A DNA stretch of 64,000 nt from Odobenus rosmarus divergens (Eukaryota > Chordata > Mammalia > Carnivora > Odobenidae): contig NW_004450662.1 in NCBI RefSeq assembly GCF_000321225.1, forward strand, positions 1,192,915 through 1,256,914. Reading direction: 5' to 3'. Positions 42,430 through 53,084 of this stretch are shown piece by piece. The notes beneath the pieces are model-generated. The model searched no databases and was not told the DNA's origin. It saw only the letters and a program-made list of their open reading frames with translations. The position numbers and the translations under genes were made by a program. Every line of letters begins with the position of its first letter. Within the stretch, counting starts at the first letter, position 1.

Positions 42430-42960
42430 CTAGGAGGGAGCTCCAAGTCCCTTTAGTCATTGCTGCAGGAAAACGTTTTGACATGAACTCTCATACATCA
42501 TGACGGAGGTTAGTTACCAAAATGCACACATTTGCCTTAGCCGGTTTCATTTACTACCCTTTAAACTATTTCTCAGCCTTGCAAATCTTGCTGTGACAGA
42601 CAGAGTGAGGGGGGAACCACTAAGTGTTCATTTTTCATATAATATATTCCAATCCTGTTAGGTCGTGCTGCTGAAGGTAATATTTCTGGCATTCATTTAA
42701 TGAAATTGACATTGATGAATGGTTAATTATACAAATTACATTCTTATTAAATCCCCTAGAATCAGTGCCTTAAAATTTCCTAGCTATGGGCTTCTTATGG
42801 TTGATACCCTTTTTTTTTTTTCTGCTCTGAGTATCTCCTCTGTTGGCTGCTATAAGATTCATTCTGCATATTTTTCCCTCCTCTAAGAAACTTTGAAAAG
42901 CATTAAAAATCCCCTAGTTAAGGCAATTACTGCAGATAAGTTAATCTGCATGGGATGTTT
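42430..42960. promoter_or_regulatory. Candidate conserved non-coding element
   Basis: Repeat-free AT-rich block: CATTCATTTAATGAAATTGAC, GGTTAATTATACAAATTAC, TCTTATTAAATCCCC, AGTTAAGGCAATTACTGC and GATAAGTTAATCTGCATG. Homeodomain-like cores throughout, plus an 11-base T run at 42811. Regulatory role is inferred. Confidence 0.4.
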
Positions 42961-43329
42961 AAGCCCCAGTTCTTGCATATGTTTATTCGGATTTGTTTCC
43001 CCTCTCTAGACAGTTTCTGCCCTAGAGGTGGCAGGAGAGAGGGGAAAACTTTACCTCTTGCTAAATAATGATCTGATGGCTGGGAGGGGGAGATGCTTAG
43101 CTGTGTGGCCAACTCCCTTCATTGGCTACTGGCTATATATAGAGATCTAATAGAAGAGTCGATGCATGGTAGGCTAACAGGAGAGGATCAATAAGTGGTC
43201 CCTAGCAGGCCTAAATATCATTGGACGACACGTGTCACCAAGAGAGCAGCTGTGTTTTGCCTTTTCACTGGGGAATGTAAGGATGAATCCTATTCATTAA
43301 GAGAACATTTTTTTCTGTCACCCTGAGTG
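42961..43329. other. Unique sequence
   Basis: Nothing recognised. Confidence 0.4.
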
Positions 43330-43405
43330 GTCACAAAGGCAGCAGATTTTCACTGAGCATCTGCTATGCAGCCAGCATGGAGTAGGCACCTCAGGGAATT
43401 GGGAA
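43330..43405 (-). repeat. L2 3' fragment, antisense
   Basis: 'TTTTCACTGAGCATCTGCTATG' then 'cagccagcatggagtaggcacctcaggg' is an antisense L2 end. Confidence 0.55.
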
Positions 43406-43938
43406 GAGTCTCAAGTAATTCACGTGTTTTTCAGGGAAAATTCTTGTCAAAGAACAGTTGCAAACTTGGATTGTTTCATCCCAAGTAGGAGAGGCAATGG
43501 AAGTTTTTCTGGGAGAACCAGACCCAGTTTGCAAAGCCATTTCAGTCTTCCTCATTGTTCATGCCATGGCAGCAGCTGCTTCCTGCTCTGGACTCACAAG
43601 CTGTGAGGGGGGGCTCTGATGGTCTCCACAGGCTCCGCGACGGTCTCGAGTGTTTCTCTGGGCACTTTGCTCCTTGCATTCTGTCATTCTTGGACCATCT
43701 CATTGGCTGGGGCAGGTTAGGTTAAGTTGACTCATTTCAACCTGTAAACAAATGTGGTGTGTTTAGACTCTCTGTGGTAGGTTGGGACAGGTCATATCAC
43801 CCGTGAGAGTGAAGTACACCTCATTTCAGAGGGTCAGGTGGACAAACCTCTTGATGTACGCTCAGTGCTGTTACGTCAGCCAGACTCTAAGCGACACTCA
43901 TCCCCATGCACCAGGGCTCCAGTGAATGATCTGTGAGG
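43406..43938. other. Unique sequence
   Basis: Nothing recognised. Confidence 0.4.
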
Positions 43939-43939
43939 T

Positions 43940-44505
43940 GACACAGTACAGTTGACCATTGAACAACGATGTGGGGGTTAGGGACGCCAACCACCCATGC
44001 TGTTGAAAATCTGTGTATAACTTTTGACACCCCAAAAACAACTACTAATAGCCTACTATCGATCAGAATCCTTAATGATGACATAAGTCAATTAACATGT
44101 ATTTTTGTATGGTATATGTACTCTACACTGTATTCTTCCAGTAGAGTAATCGAGAGAAAGGAAAATGTTCGTAAGAAAATCATAAGGGAGAGAAAATACA
44201 TTTATATGGCTGTACCGTCAACAACCCATGCATAAGTGGACCTGCGCAGTTCACACCCTTGACGTTCAAGGGTCAACTGCCTAATGGTTAAGAGCACTAA
44301 CTCTTGGGTTCAAATCCAGACTCTGCTATTTCCTGGCTGTGTGATCTTAATACACTTAAACCCAAGTGTGCTCATTTACAAAATGGAGGCCATAATAGCT
44401 CTTGCTTTGAAGGGCTGTTGTAAAGCTTCACAATGAGCATAAAGCACTTACCAAAGGCATCCACGTGGGGCTCAATAAGTGAGAGTCATTTACATTATTT
44501 AGGAA
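43940..44505 (+). repeat. MIR, sense, split by a Tigger
   Basis: The first bases (GACACAGTA) precede the Tigger. The rest resumes at 44280: 'aatggttaagagcactaactcttgggttcaaatcc', 'ctgctatttcctggctgtgtgatctt', 'tcatttacaaaatggaggccataatag', 'ggctgttgtaaagcttcacaatg' and 'ctcaataagtgagag', a nearly full-length MIR. Confidence 0.85.
43949..44279 (-). mobile_element. Tigger2-like (TcMar) element in MIR, antisense
   Basis: Ends CAGTTGACCATTGAACAACG and GTTCAAGGGTCAACTG are inverted repeats. TA precedes the left end. Orientation is opposite to the copy at 7018. Confidence 0.88.
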
Positions 44506-44689
44506 TGTTTTTCAACTACAAGGAACAGAATGCCCTTCTGACTATGGCTTAAACCATAGCAACATACATTGTTTGCTTAACAAAAAGTCCAGAGGTAGAT
44601 GGTCTCACAGTTGGTCAACCAGCTGAGTACTGTAATCCAGAGCCCAGGCTCCCTCTATTTCCCTATTGTACCATCTATAGCCTGTTACT

Positions 44690-45065
44690 TCTTCTTTTTT
44701 TTTAAAGATATTCTTTTATTTTTCTTTTAAGATTTTATTTATTTATTTGACAGAGAGAGACACAGCAAGAGAGGGAACACGAGCAGGGAGAGTGGGCAAG
44801 GGAGAAGGAGGTTTCCCGCCAAGCAGGGACCCCGATGCAGGGCTCGATCCTGGGACCCCGGGATCATGACCTGAGCCAAAGGCAGACGATATATGACTAA
44901 GCCACCCAGGTGCCCCGACATTCTATTTTTTTAATAAACCTTATTTTTTAGAACAGTTTTAGACTCACGGAAAAATTAAGTGGAAGATACAGAGATTTCT
45001 CATATACCCCCGACCCCGCAGACATGCACTGCCTCTCCCATTATCAACATCCACATGCTACTTTT
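44690..45065 (-). mobile_element. L1 3' fragment, antisense, carrying a SINE
   Basis: T-rich left edge (its poly(A) tail) and, at 44936-45065, 'TAGAACAGTTTTAGACTCACGG', 'gatacagagatttctcatatacccccgaccccgcagacatgc' and 'cattatcaacatccacatgc', standard antisense L1M 3' sequence. Confidence 0.75.
44724..44915 (-). mobile_element. Can-SINE (arctoid type), antisense
   Basis: Complete antisense element (GATTTTATTTATTTATTTGA to 'agccacccaggtgcccc'). Imperfect duplication GATATTCTTTTATTTTT / GACATTCTATTTTTTT. Confidence 0.93.
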
Positions 45066-45345
45066 CCATATTCATACTTATAAGATGGCTGCCAAAGTTC
45101 CAAGCATCACATCCATATTCAGTGCAGGAAGAAGGAGGAAGGAGAAGCTCCAGCAAACTCTCATTGCAAGCCTTTCCATTTTTTAAGAAAGCCAAGTATC
45201 TTTCTGAGAAATCCCTTAGCAGATTTCTCCTTCTATCTCATTGGTCAGAACTTGGTAGGGAGCAGGAAGTTGGGAGTGGCTTTTGAGCAGCTCTATCATT
45301 AGGGTCATCTAATTCTGCCTCACAGCTTGTCTTAATAAGTGAGGC

Positions 45346-45594
45346 TAGGACCAGCCATGTTTCTGTTGATTCAAGGGCTCACAGCCATCTCCACTGATAT
45401 CTGCTCTCCATGCAAGTTTTGCCACTCTCCTGCCAGAAGCATAGGAGTGGCAAGACCAGGTGAAGGGCATCAGGGTCCTTTTCTGCTCAAGTTCATTTAC
45501 TTCCTTAGAAGCAGTTCTCAGCCTCTACCATGCTGACCCAGGAAGAAAAGTCCTTCTCTGCTAATTCTCTCAGCCCCAAAATCCATGCCCATGC
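45346..45594. other. Unique sequence
   Basis: Nothing recognised. Confidence 0.4.
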
Positions 45595-45830
45595 ATGCTG
45601 GAGTCAGCCTGTGCAATCACATATTACTAGTTTTAATTGTACAGCAAGGGGGAAGATGGGAGATATTAATCAGGTGCTGTAAGCTCAGAGAGTGAATGTA
45701 ATAAATAGACTATTAAGTTAACCAAGTTTTCGGCTTCACTAGTGAAAGCTGCCATCTATCTTGTGTGGTTTTCTGCATGCTTCATTACCACGTATAACCA
45801 TACTGAAAAAATATGCCTTACCCTTTATAA
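45595..45830. promoter_or_regulatory. Candidate conserved non-coding element
   Basis: Repeat-free: ATTACTAGTTTTAATTGTAC, GAGATATTAATCAGGTGC, CTATTAAGTTAACC. Regulatory role is inferred. Confidence 0.3.
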
Positions 45831-46284
45831 TGAGATGATAAGTTCCCTGCGGTGGATGTAGCGGAGCTCTGATTCTAAAGCTCCATGAAGCTGGAGCCTG
45901 CAAATGGGGTGTCTAGCTGTGTCCCAGGGCCTGGCAACTGAGGCCAAGGACAGGGCCAGGGCTTGGTGGTGACCACAGCCTGAGTTATCTGGTCCAGAAC
46001 ATTCCCAGGGCACCAGGGTTCCTGCGGGCTCAGACTCCTGCCACTCCCTCGCCATCAGGGAGAAGCAGTAAAAGAGGGAAGTTCACTCCAGCCCCTGGGT
46101 AAGCATCCAGATATTGCTGGAATCATCCTCATGCTGCTCTGGTCCAGCAGCTTCCATGGGACTCAGTGGAGGAGAGCCCACGCATGCAGGCTGCTGCGGG
46201 TTGCTTCTCTTCTCTCTCCCACCCTGTCCCTGCTGCAGCACTTAGCAACACAGTGAATGTTTGCTGCCAGACAGAGCCCAAGGC
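45831..46284. other. Unique sequence
   Basis: Nothing recognised. Confidence 0.4.
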
Positions 46285-46660
46285 CGATCTGGCACTACTG
46301 CTCCTTCTCTCGGGGCCTCTGGCAAGGTGGTTAATCCCTTTAACCTTGGCTCTCTCCTCTGTAAAATGGGGTTGATACGGGCGCCTGGGTGGCTTAGTTG
46401 GTTAAGCGACTGCCTTCAGCTCAGGTCGTGATCCTGGAGTCCCGGGATCGAGTCCCACATCGGGCTTCCTGCTCGGCAGGGGGTCTGCTTCTCCCTCTGA
46501 CCCTCTTCCCTCTCATGCTCTCTATCTCTCATTCTCTCTCTCAAATAAATAAATAAAATCTTAAAAAAAAAAAATGGGGTTGATAAGGCTACCTTCCTGG
46601 GGAGGTGGAAAGAACTAGACGAGATCATAGAAAAGCACCCAGCATTGCGCTTAATGCCTA
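46285..46660 (+). repeat. MIR, sense, split by a SINE
   Basis: 'CTTTAACCTTGGCTCTCTCCTC' with 'tgtaaaatggggttgata' before the SINE and 'aggctaccttcctggggagg...gcacccagcattgcgc' after it form one MIR. Confidence 0.75.
46378..46570 (+). mobile_element. Can-SINE (arctoid type), nested in MIR
   Basis: GGGCGCCTGGGTGGCTTAG to AAATAAATAAATAAAATC. Perfect 15-base duplication AAAATGGGGTTGATA at 46363 and 46571, itself MIR sequence. Confidence 0.96.
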
Positions 46661-46724
46661 TGTCCTCCCTCCAGAGTGAAGATGAAGTAATCAGATGGGC
46701 TGATGAAATCCTTAAAAATGACAG

Positions 46725-47268
46725 TAAACTACATATTGTATGGTTCCATTCATATGAAATGTCCAGAACAGGGAAGTCTGCAGAGACAGAAGGTAGATTA
46801 GTGGCTGCCTACCATTGGGGAGACAGGGGTGGAGGCTAAGTCTGAAAGGATAGGAAAGGGACGCCTGGGTGGCTCAGTCGGTGAAGCATCCGACTCTTGA
46901 TCTCCGCTCAGGTCATGATCTCAGGGCCTGGGATCGAGCCCCACGTCGGACTCTGTGCTCAGCGCAGAATCTGCTTGAAATTCTCCGTCTCCCTCTGCCC
47001 CTCCCCCCACTCAGGCTCTCTCTCTCTCTCTCTCTCTCTCTAAAATAAATAAAATCATTTGAATTAATTAATTAATCAAAAGGATAGGAAGATGATAGCT
47101 AAAGGGAGTAAGATTTGTTTTTTGGGGTGATGAAAATGTTCTAAAATTGACTATGGTGGTGGTCCTACAAATCTGTGTATACACTAAAACCCACCAAATT
47201 GAAGATTTTAAATGGGTGAATCGTATGGTATGAGAACTATATCTCAATGCAGCTATTAAAAAAACAAA
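46725..47268 (+). mobile_element. L1 3' end, sense, split by a SINE
   Basis: 'TATTGTATGGTTCCATTCATATGAAATG', 'agagacagaaggtagattagtggctgcc' before the SINE, 'ttttttggggtgatgaaaatgttct' and 'gaactatatctcaatgcagctattaaaa' after it: standard L1M 3' UTR. Confidence 0.9.
46857..47076 (+). mobile_element. Can-SINE (older caniform type)
   Basis: GGGACGCCTGGGTGGCTCAG, 'cgactcttgatctccgctcaggtcatgatctcaggg' and a (TC)n tail. The 'cgactcttgat' centre marks the older subfamily. Duplication AAAGGATAGGAA at 46845 and 47079. Confidence 0.94.
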
Positions 47269-47789
47269 ACCATCAGCTCTAATAAAAATAACATGTTACA
47301 GCAGCAAAAAATGGTACCCCGTGGTGGCACAGATGGTGCTGGGTTGCATGTGAGCTTGAGCTATATCCCTGGTCTAGACAGGCCAACGCAGGCACCTCAA
47401 GTCCATGTGCTTGGAGTCTAAGGCCACCTCAGAGTATCTTGGATATGAGAACTCAAAGGCCCCCCAGAATATGTACCCCCAGACTTTCAGGAGCAGCTCT
47501 TTAGAGAAACTCCCAGCACCTCCTCCATCCCCCACCAAAAAACAAACAAACAAAGACCACCATAAAATACTGTTTCTACAGCTGCTAGTTTGAGATACCG
47601 TGGTCTAAGAGCAGCATGGGTGAAGTCATTCTCCAGAGCCAGTCCTGCAGCTCCGGGGGGTGTGAGTAGCCCCCCTTCGGAAGGAGTTTCCATGACTGAG
47701 ACAAGGATGGATGGACAGAACTCCCTCCAGAATATTAACAGGACTTCTCAGTCTCCTCCCTTCCAGAGCTCCTATACCTGTGCCTGACC
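47269..47789. other. Unique sequence
   Basis: Nothing recognised. Confidence 0.4.
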
Positions 47790-48640
47790 CTTCGATGCCA
47801 TGCTCCCTACAGTTCTGTGCTTCCTTTCCGAGGTGGTTGCCCCTTTGCCATGATGCCCACTACCACCCTGACACTGATAACACCCCCATTTGTATCTCCA
47901 GTGGGGTCTCTCTCCGGAGCTCTAGACCCATATGGCCAAATGGTCCACGCCATTCTACCTGGATGTTCCCAAACCATCCCAAACCCAGTACACCCCAAAC
48001 CAAACCCATCATGCTCTCCCTTCCTCAGAATTTCTTATCCTTTTTTTTATTAAAGATTTTTTTTTATTTATTTATTTGAGAGAGAGAGAGCATGAGAGGG
48101 GGGAGGATCAGAGGGAGAAGCAGACTCCCCGCTGAGCAGGGAGCCCGACATGGGACTCGATCCCGGGACTCCAGGATCATGACCCGAGCCTGAAGGCAGT
48201 TGCCCAACCAACTGAGCCACCCAGGCGCCCTCAGACTTCCTTATCCTACTGGATTCCTCCTTCTGGGTGTTCACCTCATGGTGCATTCAGTTTCTCAAAC
48301 CAAAAGCACGGTGTTGTCGCCAACACCTCCCTCTCCCATCTCTCGGTCAACAAGTGTGTTCTCTTCCTCTTCTCTGCTTGGGTGACTGCTGTGGCCTCCA
48401 GGCGGCAAATCTCTCCTCACTAATCCATTACCCGTACAGCTGCTGAAGCGATTGATCATTTCCCCGCTTCAAATGGCTACCCGTTGCCTACAGAATAAAG
48501 TTCAGACTCCAATTCATGTCTTACTAAACCTTTCATGAACTGACCCCGCGCGCTTGTCCCTTCTTACTCCCTGCCTCCACCACGACCAGCTCCCAGTCAG
48601 CCAGCAAGCAGGCTCTTTGTTCTTGGGACTGACAAAAACA
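47790..48640 (+). mobile_element. L2 ORF2 3' region, sense, split by a SINE
   Basis: 'GATGTTCCCAAACCATCC' with 'caaacccatcatgctctcccttcctcag' before the SINE and 'gttgtcgccaacacctccctctccc', 'ttccccgcttcaaatggctacccgttgcctacagaataaagttcagactcc' after it match L2 ORF2 C-terminal coding sequence. Residues like 'RFDHFPASNGYPLP' can still be read on the plus strand but frames are broken. Confidence 0.78.
48041..48230 (-). mobile_element. Can-SINE (arctoid type), antisense, nested in L2
   Basis: Complete antisense element ending GAGCCACCCAGGCGCCC. Near-perfect duplication TCAGAATTTCTTATCC / TCAGACTTCCTTATCC. Confidence 0.95.
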
Positions 48641-48814
48641 GACAGTAGGGCTGGGGATGCCCCCAACCACATGATGGTGATTGACCCCTTTGTCCCCACC
48701 ACCCCAACTGCAGAAAACCTGTCTAATACTGCTGCCTTGCAGGCTGGAATCCTATGAGAGCAAACTTCTCTCCCCACATCCTACCCCATCCTTCACCCCC
48801 AAGTGAAAGCAGAC
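48641..48814. other. Unique sequence
   Basis: Nothing recognised. Confidence 0.4.
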
Positions 48815-49030
48815 GTACGCCAGTGCTAAATGTTTTACACTGTAGCCTCAGTCTAAAATTGTGGGCTTTGAAGATACAGAATTGAGCCCTAATTAGTAAT
48901 ATGCCGAGTGTGTAATCACAGAGCAAAGCAAGGAAGGCCCAGCCCATTAGGTCAAACATGCTGAGTGCTGTGGAAGAGCAGAAATCCATTTCTAAAGACA
49001 TGAAGAGTAGCTGGAAACACAAAAGGTCAG
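48815..49030. promoter_or_regulatory. Candidate conserved non-coding element
   Basis: Repeat-free: GAGCCCTAATTAGTAATATG, GTGTGTAATCACAGAGC, CCATTAGGTCAAACATGC. Regulatory role is inferred. Confidence 0.3.
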
Positions 49031-49804
49031 ATCATTGGCTCAGTTGGACTTGATTATATGAGACTAGTGTGTAGATAGAGGCCCCCAAACTGGGATGGTG
49101 TGTTTAAGAGATAAATGAAATCAGCAGGAGAGGGGTGGTGCTGGTGTCATTCCCTCAGAGGATCTAAGGGGCCAGCTGGAATGGGCAGACAGCAAGCCCG
49201 GAGGTGAGGGCCTTCCACAAACACTGAACTTGGAAGTGACCCAACAGAGACTCTTGACCCAAGGTAGACCCCTTCCTCTGTCTTCTCATTAACACACCCT
49301 GTACCACTTCAACTGGTCCCCTACTTTCTTGTAGGTAGAAATAAAACTCACTCTGCTATCTCTTCAAGCCACCCAATGGTATAAACACGAATAACATGAT
49401 TTCATGGCTGCCCAGGACTGGAGGGAAGGTTCAGAGAAGGCAGACCAGCTTCTTAGAATACATCAACTGTGGCAGTCTCTTAAGCAGAAGTTAAAATTCT
49501 TAGCCCCCCTGCTGTCCTTCCCCACTAGCCCCTCGGAATGCCCTCGCTGCAAAATTTGAAAGAGAAATGAAAAGAATATTTTCCTTTTGTGGGACGCCAA
49601 GCAGTACAAGGGCTTGGGTAATGTCATTATTAGGGGACGGTTTCTTGAATGGGATGAGGAAAGAGGTTGGGTACTGAGCCACAGCGGCTGGATTCTGAGA
49701 GCAAAGGGGCAGACTGCTGGAAGCTCTACCTTACTACATACACTGAGCACCAGCCCTCCTCTTACTGTTGACAACCTGAACTTGTTCAAGCCCGTGCTTG
49801 GTGC
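49031..49804. other. Unique sequence
   Basis: Nothing recognised. Confidence 0.4.
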
Positions 49805-49900
49805 CACTGCTTTGTCCAGACACCTCAGTATGGAATCAGAACTTTCCAGCACAGGGCCGGGTACCCAGTAGATGCTCAGCGAGTACTTGTAAAGGCTGTG
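49805..49900 (+). repeat. L2/MIR 3' end, sense
   Basis: 'CCAGCACAGGGCCGGGTACCC' with 'agtagatgctcagcgagtacttg' matches the shared L2/MIR tail. Confidence 0.55.
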
Positions 49901-50154
49901 AAATCCTGGGCAGAGATTCCTTAGTATGCCTGTGAAATCCCACCTCCCTGAAATGTAAACGGGGGATACATCTCACATGAAGATGGAAGACACAATCTTT
50001 GCAGTCTTTCCAAGCTACAGAATTCCCAAAATATTGCTCAGAAAATAATTGCCCCCCCCCTCTTTTTTCTATAACATTCCACCAGATCCAGACTGGTTTC
50101 AAAGCAGACCCAAGCATTGAAGCACTGAAGCACTGGAGCTTAAAAGTTCTGCCA
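49901..50154. other. Unique sequence
   Basis: C9 run at 50052-50060. Nothing else recognised. Confidence 0.4.
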
Positions 50155-50280
50155 TGCAAACCTCTCCTTTAATGCATGAGGACGTGGAGACCCAGAAGGA
50201 GTTAAGTGGTTCACCAAAGAACACACAGTTAATGCCAGAGTCGTGACCGAAGTAGCTTGATTCTCAGAGAAGCCTTCAAA
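50155..50280 (-). repeat. MIR fragment, antisense
   Basis: 'GCATGAGGACGTGGAGACCCAG', 'aaggagttaagtggttcaccaaagaacacacagttaatgcc' matches antisense MIR. Confidence 0.7.
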
Positions 50281-50400
50281 TAGATGAGCCCTACTGGTCT
50301 GTACTAAGCTCTGTTATCCCTCAACCCTTCCGGTTGTTGACTCAGGAAAAAAAATAAATATGGTGGGAGGAAAATCTGTCCTGGTGTTTAGAGCTTCTTT
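50281..50400. other. Unique sequence
   Basis: Nothing recognised. Confidence 0.4.
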
Positions 50401-50415
50401 AAATGCTTCTATGAG

Positions 50416-50631
50416 GGGTGCTTGGGTGGCTCAGTTAAGCGTCTGCCTTCGGCTCAGGTCATGATCCCAGGGTCCTGGGATTGATTGAGTCTCGCATCGG
50501 GCTCCCTGCTCGGCGGGGAGCCTGCTTCTCCCTCTCCCTCTGCCCCTCCCCTCCCCTCTCCTCCTGCTCTCCTGTGCACTCTTCCTCTCTCTCTCAAAAA
50601 GATAAATAAAATCTTTAGAAAATAAATAAAT
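50416..50631 (+). mobile_element. Can-SINE (arctoid type)
   Basis: GGGTGCTTGGGTGGCTCAG to AAATAAATAAATAA. Perfect 15-base duplication AAATGCTTCTATGAG at 50401 and 50632. It has lost a few bases of the head (CTCAGTTAAGCG) and carries a GATTGATT doubling. Confidence 0.95.
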
Positions 50632-50646
50632 AAATGCTTCTATGAG

Positions 50647-51784
50647 CAGAGCAAGGTTTGATAAATTTCCCAGCAGAGGAAAAGCCTACAGACCCTAACC
50701 TAGAATTGTTCCTGGATTAGGAGGATATTCCAAAAACTCCTCACCGTTCTGCTCCAGGAATTTCACATAAGGCACGTGTGTGATGAGTGAGGCCCTGGGC
50801 TCCCATTTGTTCTTCCTTCTCCCAACCCAGTGCCAGCCCTGATTGTGGCAACGAGTGAAAACACAGATGAATTTTGGAAACATATTAAGAAGCAATTATG
50901 AATTTCTTGCCTTTAGATGCTTCCCTTTTCCCCTTGGGTCCCAAGAATTAACATAAATTCCTTGGTCAGGAGAAGCTATCAAAATACTATCCATCTGGAT
51001 CTAATTTCCAGAGCTGCCGGGCTACAGAGTGACCAGAGTTAAAGGTCTGTTCATAAATTTCCCTCCCGGTGCTACCTGCCTGAGCCCAAACTCTGTCTGC
51101 AATCCGCCTGTCCTGACCAGATAACAGATGGGACTGGCTCAGATTCTGCACACGCAGCACAGCTCCCTCACCGACCAGCTTCTTTTTCTGCCCTTCCAAG
51201 CCAAATATGGCCTTGTTTCCTTGAACTTCATTTGTCTGGGTCATCTCCTTCCCTGCATGTCTTTGCAGGTATGGCTGTCCAAGTTAGCTGAATGCAACCA
51301 AATACCCATTGTCCAGATCTGCTTCTCCTTTGTCTATTTGAACCCTCTACTTCATTCCTCTTTCCTGGCTCCAGCTGCACATTGCGGGGCGGGGGGGTCA
51401 TTTCTGTCTGTAATGCTGTCCCTCGAGAGTGACAAGGGCCAGAAGAGGAGGAAACTCAATCCTCTTTATTATATGTACTACTTTCTATAGTCTGATGAAG
51501 AGAAGATTACTAAAAATTGGCTTAAAAATTGTTGAGACTTAAGAAAATGTTAACACAAAACCGTTAGGACACAAGACAGGGAGTGAGTTAGTTGCTTAAC
51601 CAGTTGTTAGGTGATGTATTAATTTGGTTAGGTGACAAGTAAGGGAGGAACTCATTACTATAGATATCAGAAAAGAAATACTCTACCAGTTATCTAGCTA
51701 AATAGCAAATCCCCTAAGTATTTGTAGGGCTGTTTTTATTATCTTTGTATCCTCCTAGCTCTGTGCCTGGAACCAAGGATGAAG
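50647..51784. other. Unique sequence
   Basis: 1.1 kb with no recognised repeat or gene. The 120-residue frame at 51128-51490 is not supported by any domain. Confidence 0.4.

Positions 51785-51786
<2 letters not shown>

Positions 51787-51818
<32 letters not shown>
51787..51818. repeat. (TA)n microsatellite
   Basis: About 15 uninterrupted TA units. Confidence 0.95.
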
Positions 51819-51819
<1 letters not shown>

Positions 51820-51822
<3 letters not shown>

Positions 51823-52998
51823 ATACCACACCACCATTACAGCATCATACAGAATAGTTTCACTGCTTTAAAAAAAAAAAAATTCCCTGTGATTCATCTG
51901 TTCAACCCCCTCCCCTATGCAAGACCCTGGTGCCACTTACCTGTTTCCTTTCTCTACAGTTTTGCTTTTTCCAGTGTCAAATGAATGAAATCATACTGTA
52001 TATATATTTTTCAGACTGGCTTCTTCCACTTAGCAATATGTATCTAATATTCTTCCATATCTTGGCCTGATAGCTCATTTCTTTGTATTGCCAAATAGTA
52101 TTCCATTGTATGGATTTACCCAAGTTTGTTTATCTACTCCTCTACTGGAGGACATCTTAGTTGTTTCCAGTTCTTGATGGTTATGAATAAAGTTACTATA
52201 GGCATTCACATATTGTCACGTGCAGATAAGTTTTCGAATCAGTTGGGTAAATACTCAGAAGTGCAATTACTTGATCCTATGATAAAAGTATATGTAGCTT
52301 TGTAAGAAAATCCCAGACCATCTTCCAAAGTGGCTGTGCCATTTTGCATTTCCACCAGCAATGAATGAGAGTTCCTCTTGCTCCACGTCTGCATTGTCTT
52401 GTCAGCTTTTTAAATTGTAGCCATTCCAATAAGTGTGTAGAGTATTCTCATTGTATTTTTAATGTGCATTTCCGTAATGACAGATGATATTGAGTATCTT
52501 TGCATATGCTTACTAGCCATCTGTATGTATTCTTTAGTGAAGTCTGTTCAAATCTTTTGCCCATTTTTTTTTTAAATTTGGCTGTTTGTTTTCTTAGTGA
52601 TAAGTTTTAAAGTTTTTTATATATTTTGGATACAAGTTCCTTATCTGATATGTGATTTGCCAATATGTTCTCCCAGTCAGTGACATGTCTTTTCAGTCTC
52701 TTAAGGGTATCTTTAGCAGAACAAAATTTTTAACTTCAATAAAATCTAAATTACCTTTCTTGTTTGCATCTAAAAACTCATGACCAAATCCAGGGTCACA
52801 TAGATTTCCTGCTATATTTTCTTCCAAAAGTTTTATAGTTTCACACTTTACAATTAGGTCTATGTCCCATTTTGAGTTAAGTTTTATGTAGGATATAAGA
52901 CAGCATTCAGTCTTTCACTATTAAGTGTAATATAAGCTCCAGGTTTTTCTTATACTCCCTTTGTTAAAGTTATGATAGTCTCTTCTATCCCCAGTTTT
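51820..52998 (-). mobile_element. L1 (L1M) 3' region, antisense, ~1.2 kb
   Basis: 'CATCATACAGAATAGTTTCACTGC', 'ttggcttcttccacttagcaatatg'-type blocks, 'tattccattgtatgg', 'ccattttgcatttccaccagcaatg', 'ggatacaagttccttatctgatatg' and 'cccattttgagttaagttttatg' run in order from the 3' UTR into ORF2. Confidence 0.93.
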
Positions 52999-53084
52999 TT
53001 ATAACTTTTATTATGAATGGACATTGAATTTGGTCAAATACTGTTTGATTTTAAAAAGGTCACTGTACCTGCTGTGCAAGAAAT

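Larger units (their letters stand above)
44506..45345 (-). repeat. Old interspersed repeat split by L1 and SINE
   Basis: Left part 'CTTCTGACTATGGCTTAAACC', 'agtccagaggtagatgg', 'gagcccaggctccctctatttcc' and right part 'agatggctgccaaagttccaagcatcacatcc', 'gcaggaagaaggaggaaggagaag', 'tctcattggtcagaacttgg' belong to one common mammalian repeat (I cannot recall its name). The strand is uncertain. The L1 and SINE described separately lie in the break. Confidence 0.6.
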
